Source: Candidatus Ectomicrobium neotermitis
GTDB taxonomy: Bacteria; Elusimicrobiota; Endomicrobiia; Endomicrobiales; Endomicrobiaceae
DNA: 5,771 bases
Direction: 5' to 3'
NCBI GenBank assembly: GCA_031283745.1
Contig: JAITBH010000039.1
Span: 1 to 5,771, forward strand
The notes beneath the pieces were generated by a model. It ran no database searches and had not been told where the DNA came from. It saw only the letters and a program-made list of their open reading frames with translations. Below, in pieces: positions 1 to 5,771 of this stretch. Each line of letters opens with the position of its first letter. Position 1 is the first letter of the stretch. The position numbers and the translations under genes were made by a program.

Positions 1-542
1 CCCCTTTCAATTCGAGCCTCCGAGCCATCGGTAAAGATAATGTTGATGGCATTGACATATCGACGCGTCGACCCGAACTTATACCCCCTCGCCCCGCTGG
101 CATTGGTGGAAATGTTTCCACCGATAGTCGCTTGCTGCTCGGTTGGGTCGGGAGCATAAAGCCATTTCTCAGCCATAGCCCTATCTTTTATATCGCAAAT
201 TCGGGCGGCAGCCCCGACTTTCATCAAAGCCCCAAGCGGCGTTCCCTTAAACCGAACATCCTTAAAGGTAATTTCTGGAGAGAGCATATCGACAATCCTG
301 CCGATATTGCTAAAGTTTTCAAGCGACAAAACCGCCCCGCCATAAGGCAGGCCCGCCCCAGTGTTGCCTGTCAAAGCCCCGCAAACTGTCACGGGTGTCC
401 CTTCTGCGGCAGCTTTTACGATGAAATTCTTAATATCCTCGACACTTTCGGCAATTGCGGCATACTCTGCATAAGCCCCCCTCATCCCCGAATTGTCCTC
501 AAAATAGCTTTCAATCGAACTTTTGTCCCTTTTTATTATCAT
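1..542 (-). CDS. FAD-linked oxidase, GlcD/D-lactate dehydrogenase-like, N-terminal part (cut by window edge)
   Basis: This is the first 180 codons of a flavoprotein with a PCMH/VAO-type FAD-binding domain (FAD_binding_4), the fold of glycolate oxidase subunit GlcD and D-lactate dehydrogenases, which oxidise 2-hydroxy acids. Seen directly: CGALTGNTGAGLP at residues 54-66 matches the family's Gly-rich GAGTGLSGG-P loop, PDPTEQQATIGGNISTNASG at 131-150 matches the hallmark PDPTS-x-TIGGM-x-TNASG segment, and GYKFGSTRRYV follows at 153-163 (usual form LKYGTTRDYV). The N-terminus keeps a DNSGMRG element (residues 16-22; DASGYRG in relatives) but lacks about 20-40 residues that precede it in many GlcD proteins. 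The ATG at 542 is well supported by AAGGAGG six bases upstream. The FAD-domain remainder and the substrate-binding C-terminal domain lie outside the window, so the substrate cannot be named and a fused Fe-S domain cannot be excluded. It lies downstream of a terminator, so it is probably not functionally tied to the R-M genes. Confidence 0.9.
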   Translation of the reverse strand, partial: MIIKRDKSSIESYFEDNSGMRGAYAEYAAIAESVEDIKNFIVKAAAEGTPVTVCGALTGNTGAGLPYGGAVLSLENFSNIGRIVDMLSPEITFKDVRFKGTPLGALMKVGAAARICDIKDRAMAEKWLYAPDPTEQQATIGGNISTNASGARGYKFGSTRRYVNAINIIFTDGSEARIER

Positions 543-548
543 AGATAA

Positions 549-555
549 CCTCCTT
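549..555 (-). promoter_or_regulatory. Shine-Dalgarno sequence of the FAD oxidase
   Basis: AAGGAGG on the minus strand, six bases before the ATG at 542. It is a near-perfect ribosome binding site and fixes this start. It lies only about 20 bp beyond the terminator stem. Confidence 0.85.
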
Positions 556-573
556 AAAATGTCGCTAAAAACA

Positions 574-602
574 AAAAGCCATCGTTTTGAGTGATGGCTT
601 TT
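574..602 (-). terminator. Intrinsic terminator after the restriction endonuclease gene
   Basis: A perfect 10-bp inverted repeat, AAAAGCCATC at 574-583 and GATGGCTTTT at 593-602, is separated by a 9-base loop. Read on the minus strand the stem is followed by a T-rich run (TTTTTGTTTTT), as expected of a Rho-independent terminator. It begins 32 bp after the endonuclease stop codon. The plus strand also ends the stem in TTTT, so weak bidirectional activity is possible, but no plus-strand gene is seen here. The GC core is only GCC-ATC/GAT-GGC, so termination may be incomplete. Confidence 0.85.
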
Positions 603-634
603 ATTCTGTCTACGGCAGTGGTTGGCTTGAGTCG

Positions 635-1609
635 TCAGCTGGGGTGGCTGGAGAAGTCCATGTAATAGTCGCCTGTGTCGAATTTGTAAAAAACGACATC
701 GGTTCGCCCGTATTTTTCTAAATCTTGCCTTGTTACGACAGAGCCATTTGGAAGCCCTAACCTATTCCTAAAGTATTCACCTAAAGAGCTGTTATTTAGC
801 GGTGTATGTATTGCCTGCCCTTGCTGATCTTTTTCTGCTCTGCGGCAAATAAATGTTTTCGAATCATCCGTAATGACAGTAAATGTCTGAGGTGCCTTTG
901 GAAAGAAATCACTCTTATACACATCAGCAGGCAATTGCAGATATGCCTGATTTTTATTTCTGCCGGGACGTTGCCCCCAGTTTAACCCACCTTTATTTTG
1001 CACTTCTCCAGTTCGATGGCTTAACAATGAAACGACAACATAATTGATATTTGGGAGATACTTGGTAGGACCGGGTCTCAAAAGTTTGTCCTTATAGTAA
1101 CCGCTATCATTATAAAAACGAACCAAAGTTTCGGCATCAGGGTGATTGCACAAAATGGAGACAGCATCTAAGGTCTGGCAATAATGCTCGATGTTTTGGC
1201 TGGCAATTTCAGCCAGAATTTCACGCTGATTATAAAAAGCATTGTGGGTGTAATTTGCCGAACCGACAAATGCTCGATACAGCGACTGTTTTTTATACCA
1301 GACATACAATTTAGTGTGAACTGACGGGGCTTTATAAATGTAGCTACAGACAAAATGTTTTCTGAAAGCTTCGGCATTTGAGTTAACGATGTTCTGAAAA
1401 CCCTTGTGATTGCTTACAGACAAACCCGCCGCAGGACACATTCCGACTGTCAGGATAATCTGAGCAGTAAGATGTTTTTGGTGCAGATCTTCTAAGTGTT
1501 CCGATGCCATCGTAGAGGTAGCAAACCCTGAAATAATTTTTAGGGTATCTGCCCCTTCCTTGCAAGGCTCTATCAAAACTTTCTCATATAAATTTTCGTA
1601 TATCATCAT
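635..1609 (-). CDS. Type II restriction endonuclease, NgoFVII family (PLD nuclease domain plus B3-like domain)
   Basis: A 324-residue protein that should cleave unmodified target DNA as the partner of the adjacent m5C methyltransferase. The N-terminal ~150 residues form a phospholipase-D-type nuclease domain with a single HKD-like motif: HTKLY at 98-102 (His98, Lys100), GSANYT at 116-121 (Asn119), then Glu130. One motif per chain implies, as in Nuc and BfiI, a dimer that builds one active site and probably needs no metal ion. A conserved GGLNWGQRPGRN segment (207-218) leads into a C-terminal half ending in YFRNRLGLPNGSVVT (279-293), YGRTDV (300-305) and YYMDF (315-319). I recognise this as the NgoFVII C-terminal B3-like DNA-binding domain. 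R.NgoFVII recognises GCSGC; the same target here is inference. The ATG at 1609 is chosen over an in-frame TTG at 1630 because GAGGGGG lies nine bases before it. A second ATG follows at 1606. The start lies inside the methyltransferase gene (26-bp overlap), suggesting coupled translation. No controller-protein gene accompanies it. Confidence 0.9.
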   Translation of the reverse strand: MMIYENLYEKVLIEPCKEGADTLKIISGFATSTMASEHLEDLHQKHLTAQIILTVGMCPAAGLSVSNHKGFQNIVNSNAEAFRKHFVCSYIYKAPSVHTKLYVWYKKQSLYRAFVGSANYTHNAFYNQREILAEIASQNIEHYCQTLDAVSILCNHPDAETLVRFYNDSGYYKDKLLRPGPTKYLPNINYVVVSLLSHRTGEVQNKGGLNWGQRPGRNKNQAYLQLPADVYKSDFFPKAPQTFTVITDDSKTFICRRAEKDQQGQAIHTPLNNSSLGEYFRNRLGLPNGSVVTRQDLEKYGRTDVVFYKFDTGDYYMDFSSHPS

Positions 1610-2747
1610 AATATACCGCCCCCTCTTCAAAAAAATATAACTGCTCAGGATTTTGTTTATTAAAAAGCTCGATGTGTTTTGTTTGCAACAATGGGTTTAA
1701 TAAATAACTGTCGAAAACATAATCAATGCCGGCAAAACTCTTGAGAATTGCCTCAAAAATAATCCTTGCTCCGTCAACAGGAACTGCCATCCCGATTTGC
1801 TTGCGGACGCTTTCCTTTGAGCCGATAAAAATAAAGTCGTCGGGAAATGTCTGCAATCTTGCCCGCTCACGATTTGTTAAAGCCCGATCCTCACTCCAAT
1901 GGTAAACATGAGTTCCCCCTCCACCTGAGCCTGTGATGGTGTATGCAGGTTTTGTTGGGTCGAGCCGTTTATAAATCTGGCTTATCTTTGCCCCAGCAAC
2001 ATTTAGCTGATATTTTTTTGGAATGTTTGCGGTAAAAGCATTTTCGCCGGGCTTTATGTGTTTTAACCTTGCGATTACATCCGCTGATTGCTTTGTAAAT
2101 TCATGGTTAGGGATTTGGGCAGTTATTGGAGGGTTTTCGATAGCTTCTTGGCAGGTTCTTTTCTTTGACTGATACGGCTTAGTCGACGGGACTTTATAGA
2201 CAACTTTTTGATCGTTGCGAATGCCGACAATTATTATTCTGTGGCGAGCTTGAGGCAAACCATACTCCTCAAACTTATAAAGATGAGGGTAGACCGAATA
2301 GCCCGCAGAATACATCTCGTTGAGTATCACAGAAAAAGCTTTGCCGTCATTAGCATTGCGTATCCCTCCAACATTTTCAGCAACAAACCACACAGGCTTG
2401 AAAAATTTCAGTGCTGTTACGGCATAAGAATACAGTGGGCCATAAATACCATCTATTCCTTTTTGCTTGCCGACAACACTAAAATCATTGCATGGGAAAC
2501 CAAATGCCAAAGCGTCGATGGCTGATATTTTTTTCAAGCTTTCAAAATCCAATTTCCGAATATCCTCACAAATAACAGTGCCTTCTTTTTTTGCGATATT
2601 TTTTACAAAGGTTGAGCAAGTGTCGCTGTCGTAATCGTTAGCCCAAGCGTGAACAATTCTATAGTTTGGGTTTGCAATTTTTGCAGTCGTGGCGGCATAT
2701 CCGATACCTCCCGGTCCACAAAATAGTTCTCCAAGTCGAAATTTCAT
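1584..2747 (-). CDS. DNA (cytosine-5) methyltransferase of the R-M module
   Basis: A 387-residue C5-cytosine methyltransferase that transfers a methyl group from S-adenosylmethionine to a target cytosine, protecting host DNA from the adjacent endonuclease. Motifs appear in canonical order: I, LFCGPGG at 8-14 (SAM binding); IV, GFPCNDFS at 83-90 with catalytic Cys86; VI, ENVGGI at 124-129; VIII, QARHRIIIVG at 166-175; IX, RERARLQTFPDDF at 293-305; X, QIGMAVPV at 317-324. The target-recognition region lies between VIII and IX (roughly 180-290) and includes a Gly-rich TGSGGGGTH stretch. Motif X departs from the usual GNAVPP, with Met for Asn and Val for the last Pro. About 55-60 residues follow motif X, an extension not needed for catalysis. 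The ATG at 2747 is preferred over an in-frame GTG at 2759, which overlaps the Shine-Dalgarno. Family and neighbour suggest GCSGC methylation; the base is inferred only. It follows the recombinase gene by 61 bp with no terminator between them. Confidence 0.95.
   Translation of the reverse strand: MKFRLGELFCGPGGIGYAATTAKIANPNYRIVHAWANDYDSDTCSTFVKNIAKKEGTVICEDIRKLDFESLKKISAIDALAFGFPCNDFSVVGKQKGIDGIYGPLYSYAVTALKFFKPVWFVAENVGGIRNANDGKAFSVILNEMYSAGYSVYPHLYKFEEYGLPQARHRIIIVGIRNDQKVVYKVPSTKPYQSKKRTCQEAIENPPITAQIPNHEFTKQSADVIARLKHIKPGENAFTANIPKKYQLNVAGAKISQIYKRLDPTKPAYTITGSGGGGTHVYHWSEDRALTNRERARLQTFPDDFIFIGSKESVRKQIGMAVPVDGARIIFEAILKSFAGIDYVFDSYLLNPLLQTKHIELFNKQNPEQLYFFEEGAVYYDDIRKFI
1619..1625 (-). 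promoter_or_regulatory. Shine-Dalgarno sequence of the endonuclease, inside the methyltransferase 3' end
   Basis: GAGGGGG on the minus strand, nine bases before the ATG at 1609. It lies within methyltransferase codons, so ribosomes finishing that gene pass over it. It decides the endonuclease start in favour of 1609 and against the upstream TTG at 1630. Confidence 0.65.
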
Positions 2748-2752
2748 TATTT

Positions 2753-2797
2753 TTAACACCTCCTTTGTAGGTAGCTCTCGGTTTCATAGCACTGCAT
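2753..2797 (-). other. Possible 14-codon leader ORF ahead of the methyltransferase
   Basis: An ATG at 2797 opens 14 codons (MQCYETESYLQRRC) and stops with TAA at 2755-2753, five bases before the methyltransferase ATG. Its last codons run through the methyltransferase Shine-Dalgarno, and the translation LQRR is partly a by-product of AAAGGAGG. It has no clear ribosome binding site of its own. It could be a leader that couples or gates methyltransferase translation, or simply chance; I do not recognise the peptide. Confidence 0.2.
2758..2766 (-). promoter_or_regulatory. Shine-Dalgarno sequence of the methyltransferase
   Basis: AAAGGAGGT on the minus strand, about ten bases before the ATG at 2747. 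It is the best ribosome binding site in the module, stronger than the endonuclease's, which would favour more methyltransferase than endonuclease. It overlaps the alternative GTG start at 2759, which argues against that start. Confidence 0.85.
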
Positions 2798-2808
2798 TTG
2801 ACAATTTC

Positions 2809-3681
2809 TCACGATCTCGGGTGGGAGTTCTTGTAAACTTTTTTGAGGGTTTCGACTGTCACGTGGGTATAAATTTGTGTCGATGAGAGTTTGCGGTGGC
2901 CTAAAAGTTCCTGAACAGTCCTCAAGTCGCAGCCGTTGTCTAAAATATGCGTCGCGGCGGTATGCCTCAAAGTGTGCGGGCTGATATGCTTTTTTATCCC
3001 AGCAAGTTTGGCGATGCGGTATATGATGCTGCGCACTGCCCGCTGGTCTAAACGTTTGCCGCTATCTGACGAAACAAAAAGGGGCGAAAAAGCGTCGACG
3101 TTCCCGCGTTCCTTAATATAGTCCATCACGGCTTTGATTGCCTTTTCCCCTATGGGCGACAGCCGTTCCCTCGAGCCTTTTCCCCTAACTTTCACCATAT
3201 TAGAAATGAAATCAATGCTCCCCACATTCAACTTCACAAGCTCCTCAACCCTGATGGCGCAAGAATAAAAAACCTCCAAAATTGCTTTGTCCCGCAAGCT
3301 CAGCTCAACATCAAAAAGAGCTTTCGTCTCATCTTTTGTCAGAAAATTTGGAATTTTTTTGGGGACTTTGGGCTTTTGAAAATCTTCAATGGGGCTTGAG
3401 GGAATGATGCGGTTAATTTTTAAAAACTTGTAGAAAGTTTTTATCGCAGCGATATGCCTTGCAACGGAACTTCTGTTTAATGCGACGATCAGGTCTGCGG
3501 TATAGCGTCTAAAAATTTTCTTATCGACCTGCTTAAAGCTCAAGCTATCCTTTCTTAAAAACAGTGCAAAAGACGAGACATCGTTTAGATAGGCACGCAA
3601 AGTGTTGTCTGAGAAATTTCTTTCGGCAGACAAATACTTTTCAAAAGCGTCTATCAGTTGAAAATCGGGCGAGATATTCAT
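2809..3681 (-). CDS. xerC: Tyrosine recombinase, XerC/XerD family
   Basis: A 290-residue site-specific recombinase of normal Xer length, expected to resolve chromosome dimers at dif during division. The N-terminal ~95 residues are the SAM-like core-binding domain (FEKYLSAERNFSDNTLRAY, residues 13-31). The catalytic domain carries the whole active set: Arg144 (SCAIRVEEL), Lys168 (RGKGSRERL), His236 and Arg239 (HTLRHTAATH), His262 (ELLGHRKLSSTQ) and nucleophile Tyr271 (QIYTHV). The C-terminus ends in the Xer-typical HPR. The usual ATGLR around the first Arg is SCAIR here, a mild change. The ATG at 3681 is chosen because it overlaps the topA stop as ATGA and gives the family length; reading on upstream to 3744 only adds residues in another frame of topA. 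The symbol xerC rests mostly on the topA neighbourhood and VQELLGH; XerD or a single-Xer system cannot be excluded. An integron or phage integrase is less likely given the length and context. Confidence 0.9.
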   Translation of the reverse strand: MNISPDFQLIDAFEKYLSAERNFSDNTLRAYLNDVSSFALFLRKDSLSFKQVDKKIFRRYTADLIVALNRSSVARHIAAIKTFYKFLKINRIIPSSPIEDFQKPKVPKKIPNFLTKDETKALFDVELSLRDKAILEVFYSCAIRVEELVKLNVGSIDFISNMVKVRGKGSRERLSPIGEKAIKAVMDYIKERGNVDAFSPLFVSSDSGKRLDQRAVRSIIYRIAKLAGIKKHISPHTLRHTAATHILDNGCDLRTVQELLGHRKLSSTQIYTHVTVETLKKVYKNSHPRS

Positions 3682-5771
3682 TTTTTCACCTTTTTTGAAG
3701 CTTTTTTGGGCTTGTCGGCTTTTATCCACTGCAAATTTCTGCACTTTGGGAAAGCCGAACAGGTCAAAAATTCAGACCGTTTACCTTTTCTTTTTAACAT
3801 CGGGGCTCCGCACTTAGAACATTTGATGTCAGTCATTTCTGGTTCGGCTTTGAGGGTTTTGACTCCGTTTTTGTCTAAGTCATAGCGGGCTTTGCACTCG
3901 GGATTTTTGCACACAAGGTAGCTTTTGCCTCTAAAACCGTTTTTCTTTATCAAAACTTCCCCGCACTTATCGCACTTAAAATCTGTCTCCTCATCTGTAG
4001 CGACGGGCTTGCCGTCTTTGCCTAAAGACATTGTCGTTTTGCAATCAGGATACCCCGAACACCCCAAAAATTCTCCGATTTTTGACATGCGGACAAGCAT
4101 CGGCTTTCCGCAAACAGGACACAAAATTCCGCTGTCGTGCACTTCAAGTTTTTGCCTCTGCAAATTAATTTCAGCTTTTTCTAAATCTTTGGCAAAGGGG
4201 CTATAAAATTCCCCGATGACATTTTGCCACTGGGTTTGATTGTTGGCTATATCGTCTAACTTTTCCTCAATGTCAGCAGTAAATTCGGAATTGATAATGC
4301 GGCCGAAATGGTTTTTGAGGACATTGTTTACGACGGTGCCAAGCTCGGTTGGGAGAAATTTCTTGGCCTCCAATTTCACATAAAGCCTGTCGACAATAGT
4401 TTTTATGGTAGGGGCATAAGTGGAAGGCCTGCCGATCCCCCTTTCCTCAAGTGCTTTTATGAGCGTCGCTTCATTGTAGCGGGGCGGCGGTTCAGTAAAG
4501 TGCTGCTGGGACGAGAGATTTATCAAGTTCAAAATCTCCCCATTGTCTAAAGGAGGCAGCTTTTCATTGTCATCAGCATCCTCAACATTGTAGACCTTCA
4601 TAAACCCGTCAAAAACCAGCACGCTGCCTACCGCCCGAAAAATGCAGTCCGCAGCTTCGATGTCTGCCCCGACGGTATTATAAACAGCGTCTGCCATTTG
4701 GCTGGCAAGAAAACGTTTCCATATTAAATCGTAAAGCTTGAACTCATCGCCTGTCAGATGATCTTTTATCGATTGGGGCAACCGGGACGGCGAGGTGGGG
4801 CGGATTGCTTCGTGTGCTTCCTGTGCACCCTTCGTTTTGGTTTTATAAAACCTCATCGTTTTGGGGAGAAAGTTTTCTCCAAAGGTTTGGGAGATAAATT
4901 TTGCCGTTTCAAGCTGAGAACTTTTGGCGATGTTTAGCGAATCCGTTCTCATATAAGTTATCAAGCCGATATTTTCCGCACCGAGCCGGCGGCCCTCATA
5001 AAGTTTTTGAGCTACTGACATCGTTTTTGAGGACGAAAAGCCCAGCCGTCTGGAGGCATCCTGCTGGAGGGTGGATGTTATATAAGGAGGATAGGGGGAA
5101 CGCCGCCGTTGCTTTGCCTCAACATTGATGACTTTGTAGGCAGCATTTTGCAAGCCCGCCAAAATTTCATCAGCCTCTTCCTTATTTTTTAGCGAGAGCT
5201 TTTCAATTTTCTTGCCGTTTCTTGAAACCAAATGAGCCTTAAAGGTCAAAGCGTCGGGCTGAGCTTTAGAAAGTTCGGCTTCGATATTCCAAAACTCCAC
5301 AGGAATAAACGCTTTTATTTCTTCCTCTCTATCGCAAATAAGCATCACAGCCACAGATTGAACCCGCCCCGCAGACAGCCCCCGCTTAATTTTTTTCCAC
5401 AGCAAGGGGGATAGTTTATAGCCGACCAACCTATCCAAAATACGTCTTGCCTGCTGAGAGTTCACAAGACCCATATTGAGTTTTCTGGGGTTTTTGACGG
5501 AAGCTTTTATCGCTTCGGGGGTTATTTCGCCAAAGGTTATGCGCTCGGTTTTAATATCGGGCAGCTCTAAAGCTTCTTTGAGATGCCAAGCAATTGCCTC
5601 ACCTTCTCTGTCGAGGTCGGTTGCAAGGTAAACTTTATCGGCGCTGTCGGCGCGTTTTCTGAGAGCCAAAAGCACACTTTGCGCCTTTGGTATATTTATA
5701 TAAGTCGGTTCGAAATTGTTATCAGTGTCTATCCCAAGCTTATTTTTTGGCAGGTCTCTTATGTGTCCAAA
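3678..5771 (-). CDS. topA: DNA topoisomerase I (type IA), missing its N-terminus at the window edge
   Basis: 697 residues of topoisomerase I, which relaxes negative supercoils by passing one strand through a transient 5'-phosphotyrosine break. Residue numbers here count from the window edge. The fragment opens with FGHIRDLP, a TOPRIM-domain landmark usually about 30 residues from the start, so little is missing. The acidic metal-binding triad is in ATDLDREGEAIAWH (Asp52, Asp54, Glu56); most relatives have Pro where Leu53 stands. The active-site Tyr273 is in ITYMRTDS (codon 4955-4953). Further core motifs are HEAIRPTS (319-326) and EERGIGRPSTYAPTI (442-456). The C-terminus has three C4 zinc-ribbon motifs (Cys551/554/571/577, 600/603/621/626, 651/654/671/677; bases about 4121-3741), then a basic tail rich in Lys. 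A GTG at 5675 lies inside the conserved domain and is not the true start. The stop overlaps the recombinase start, so both genes share an operon whose promoter is outside the window. Confidence 0.98.
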   Translation of the reverse strand, partial: FGHIRDLPKNKLGIDTDNNFEPTYINIPKAQSVLLALRKRADSADKVYLATDLDREGEAIAWHLKEALELPDIKTERITFGEITPEAIKASVKNPRKLNMGLVNSQQARRILDRLVGYKLSPLLWKKIKRGLSAGRVQSVAVMLICDREEEIKAFIPVEFWNIEAELSKAQPDALTFKAHLVSRNGKKIEKLSLKNKEEADEILAGLQNAAYKVINVEAKQRRRSPYPPYITSTLQQDASRRLGFSSSKTMSVAQKLYEGRRLGAENIGLITYMRTDSLNIAKSSQLETAKFISQTFGENFLPKTMRFYKTKTKGAQEAHEAIRPTSPSRLPQSIKDHLTGDEFKLYDLIWKRFLASQMADAVYNTVGADIEAADCIFRAVGSVLVFDGFMKVYNVEDADDNEKLPPLDNGEILNLINLSSQQHFTEPPPRYNEATLIKALEERGIGRPSTYAPTIKTIVDRLYVKLEAKKFLPTELGTVVNNVLKNHFGRIINSEFTADIEEKLDDIANNQTQWQNVIGEFYSPFAKDLEKAEINLQRQKLEVHDSGILCPVCGKPMLVRMSKIGEFLGCSGYPDCKTTMSLGKDGKPVATDEETDFKCDKCGEVLIKKNGFRGKSYLVCKNPECKARYDLDKNGVKTLKAEPEMTDIKCSKCGAPMLKRKGKRSEFLTCSAFPKCRNLQWIKADKPKKASKKVKK
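3686..3692 (-). promoter_or_regulatory. Shine-Dalgarno of the recombinase within the topA tail
   Basis: AAGGTGA on the minus strand, four bases before the ATG at 3681. It lies in the codons of the topA Lys-rich tail. With the ATGA stop/start overlap it indicates translational coupling of the recombinase to topA. Confidence 0.6.

Noticed and set aside
132..548. 138-codon plus-strand ORF
   Set aside because: It is antisense to the FAD oxidase, whose minus-strand frame carries clear family motifs and a strong ribosome binding site; the plus-strand product shows no recognisable domain.
635..660. Similar C-terminal ends of endonuclease (SHPS) and recombinase (SHPRS) as a sign of duplication at insertion
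   Set aside because: The DNA match is short and imperfect, HPR is the normal Xer C-terminus, and no longer direct repeat flanks the module.
1168..1565. Two short minus-strand ORFs inside the endonuclease gene
   Set aside because: They are out-of-frame shadows of a gene with an intact domain structure and have no ribosome binding sites or motifs.
1630..1636. Seven-base homopolymer runs (also near 2527, 2586 and 3354) as phase-variation tracts
   Set aside because: Runs of seven A/T are ordinary at this base composition, are too short for typical contingency loci, and all reading frames are intact.
2208..2525. 105-codon plus-strand ORF antisense to the methyltransferase
   Set aside because: The opposite strand encodes conserved methyltransferase motifs IV-VIII over this stretch, so the ORF is a by-product.
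2760..2808. Promoter for the methyltransferase (TTGTCA followed by TATGAA)
   Set aside because: The -35-like and -10-like hexamers are only about 10 bp apart, far from the usual 17; no convincing pair is present.
3682..3744. Upstream extension of the recombinase by 21 codons
   Set aside because: It lies wholly inside topA in another frame, exceeds the family length, and the ATG at 3681 has an ATGA overlap and a ribosome binding site.
3741..4121. Three Cys clusters as a separate zinc-finger gene
   Set aside because: They are in frame with topA and match its known C-terminal zinc-ribbon repeats.

Overview
The window holds five protein genes, all on the minus strand, so it reads right to left: the C-terminal ~700 residues of DNA topoisomerase I (topA, cut by the right edge), a Xer-type tyrosine recombinase, a two-gene type II restriction-modification (R-M) module (m5C DNA methyltransferase, then an NgoFVII-family PLD-fold restriction endonuclease), and the N-terminal ~180 residues of a GlcD-like FAD-linked oxidase (cut by the left edge). 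No tRNA, rRNA, CRISPR array, insertion sequence or prophage gene was seen.

Layout. topA (5771-3678) ends in three C4 zinc-ribbon motifs and a Lys-rich tail. Its stop overlaps the recombinase start as ATGA, so those two genes are translationally coupled. The recombinase (3681-2809) has the complete R-K-HxxR-H-Y catalytic set. A 61-bp gap with no visible terminator follows, holding a strong Shine-Dalgarno sequence and a possible 14-codon leader ORF. The methyltransferase (2747-1584) overlaps the endonuclease (1609-635) by 26 bp. A 10-bp perfect-stem intrinsic terminator (574-602) closes the module, and the FAD oxidase starts at 542, only about 30 bp past the terminator.

How the genes work together. 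topA and xer are chromosome-maintenance genes; topA-xerC adjacency is a known arrangement in several bacteria, notably Bacillus-type Firmicutes. The R-M pair is self-contained: the methyltransferase should protect the sites that the endonuclease cuts. By family, the endonuclease resembles R.NgoFVII (target GCSGC), but the specificity here is not proven. The simplest reading is that the R-M module is an accessory insertion downstream of topA-xer, possibly transcribed partly by read-through from that operon.

Organism. The sequence is clearly bacterial, of moderate GC (sampled lines range from about 37 to 60 percent), with strong AAGGAGG-type ribosome binding sites and tightly packed genes. Nothing in the window fixes the phylum. 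A Firmicutes-like or Elusimicrobia-like anaerobe would fit, but this is a weak guess. The gene families are all recognisable; the less ordinary points are the R-M module's position, its translational arrangement, and the cramped terminator/start junction before the oxidase.
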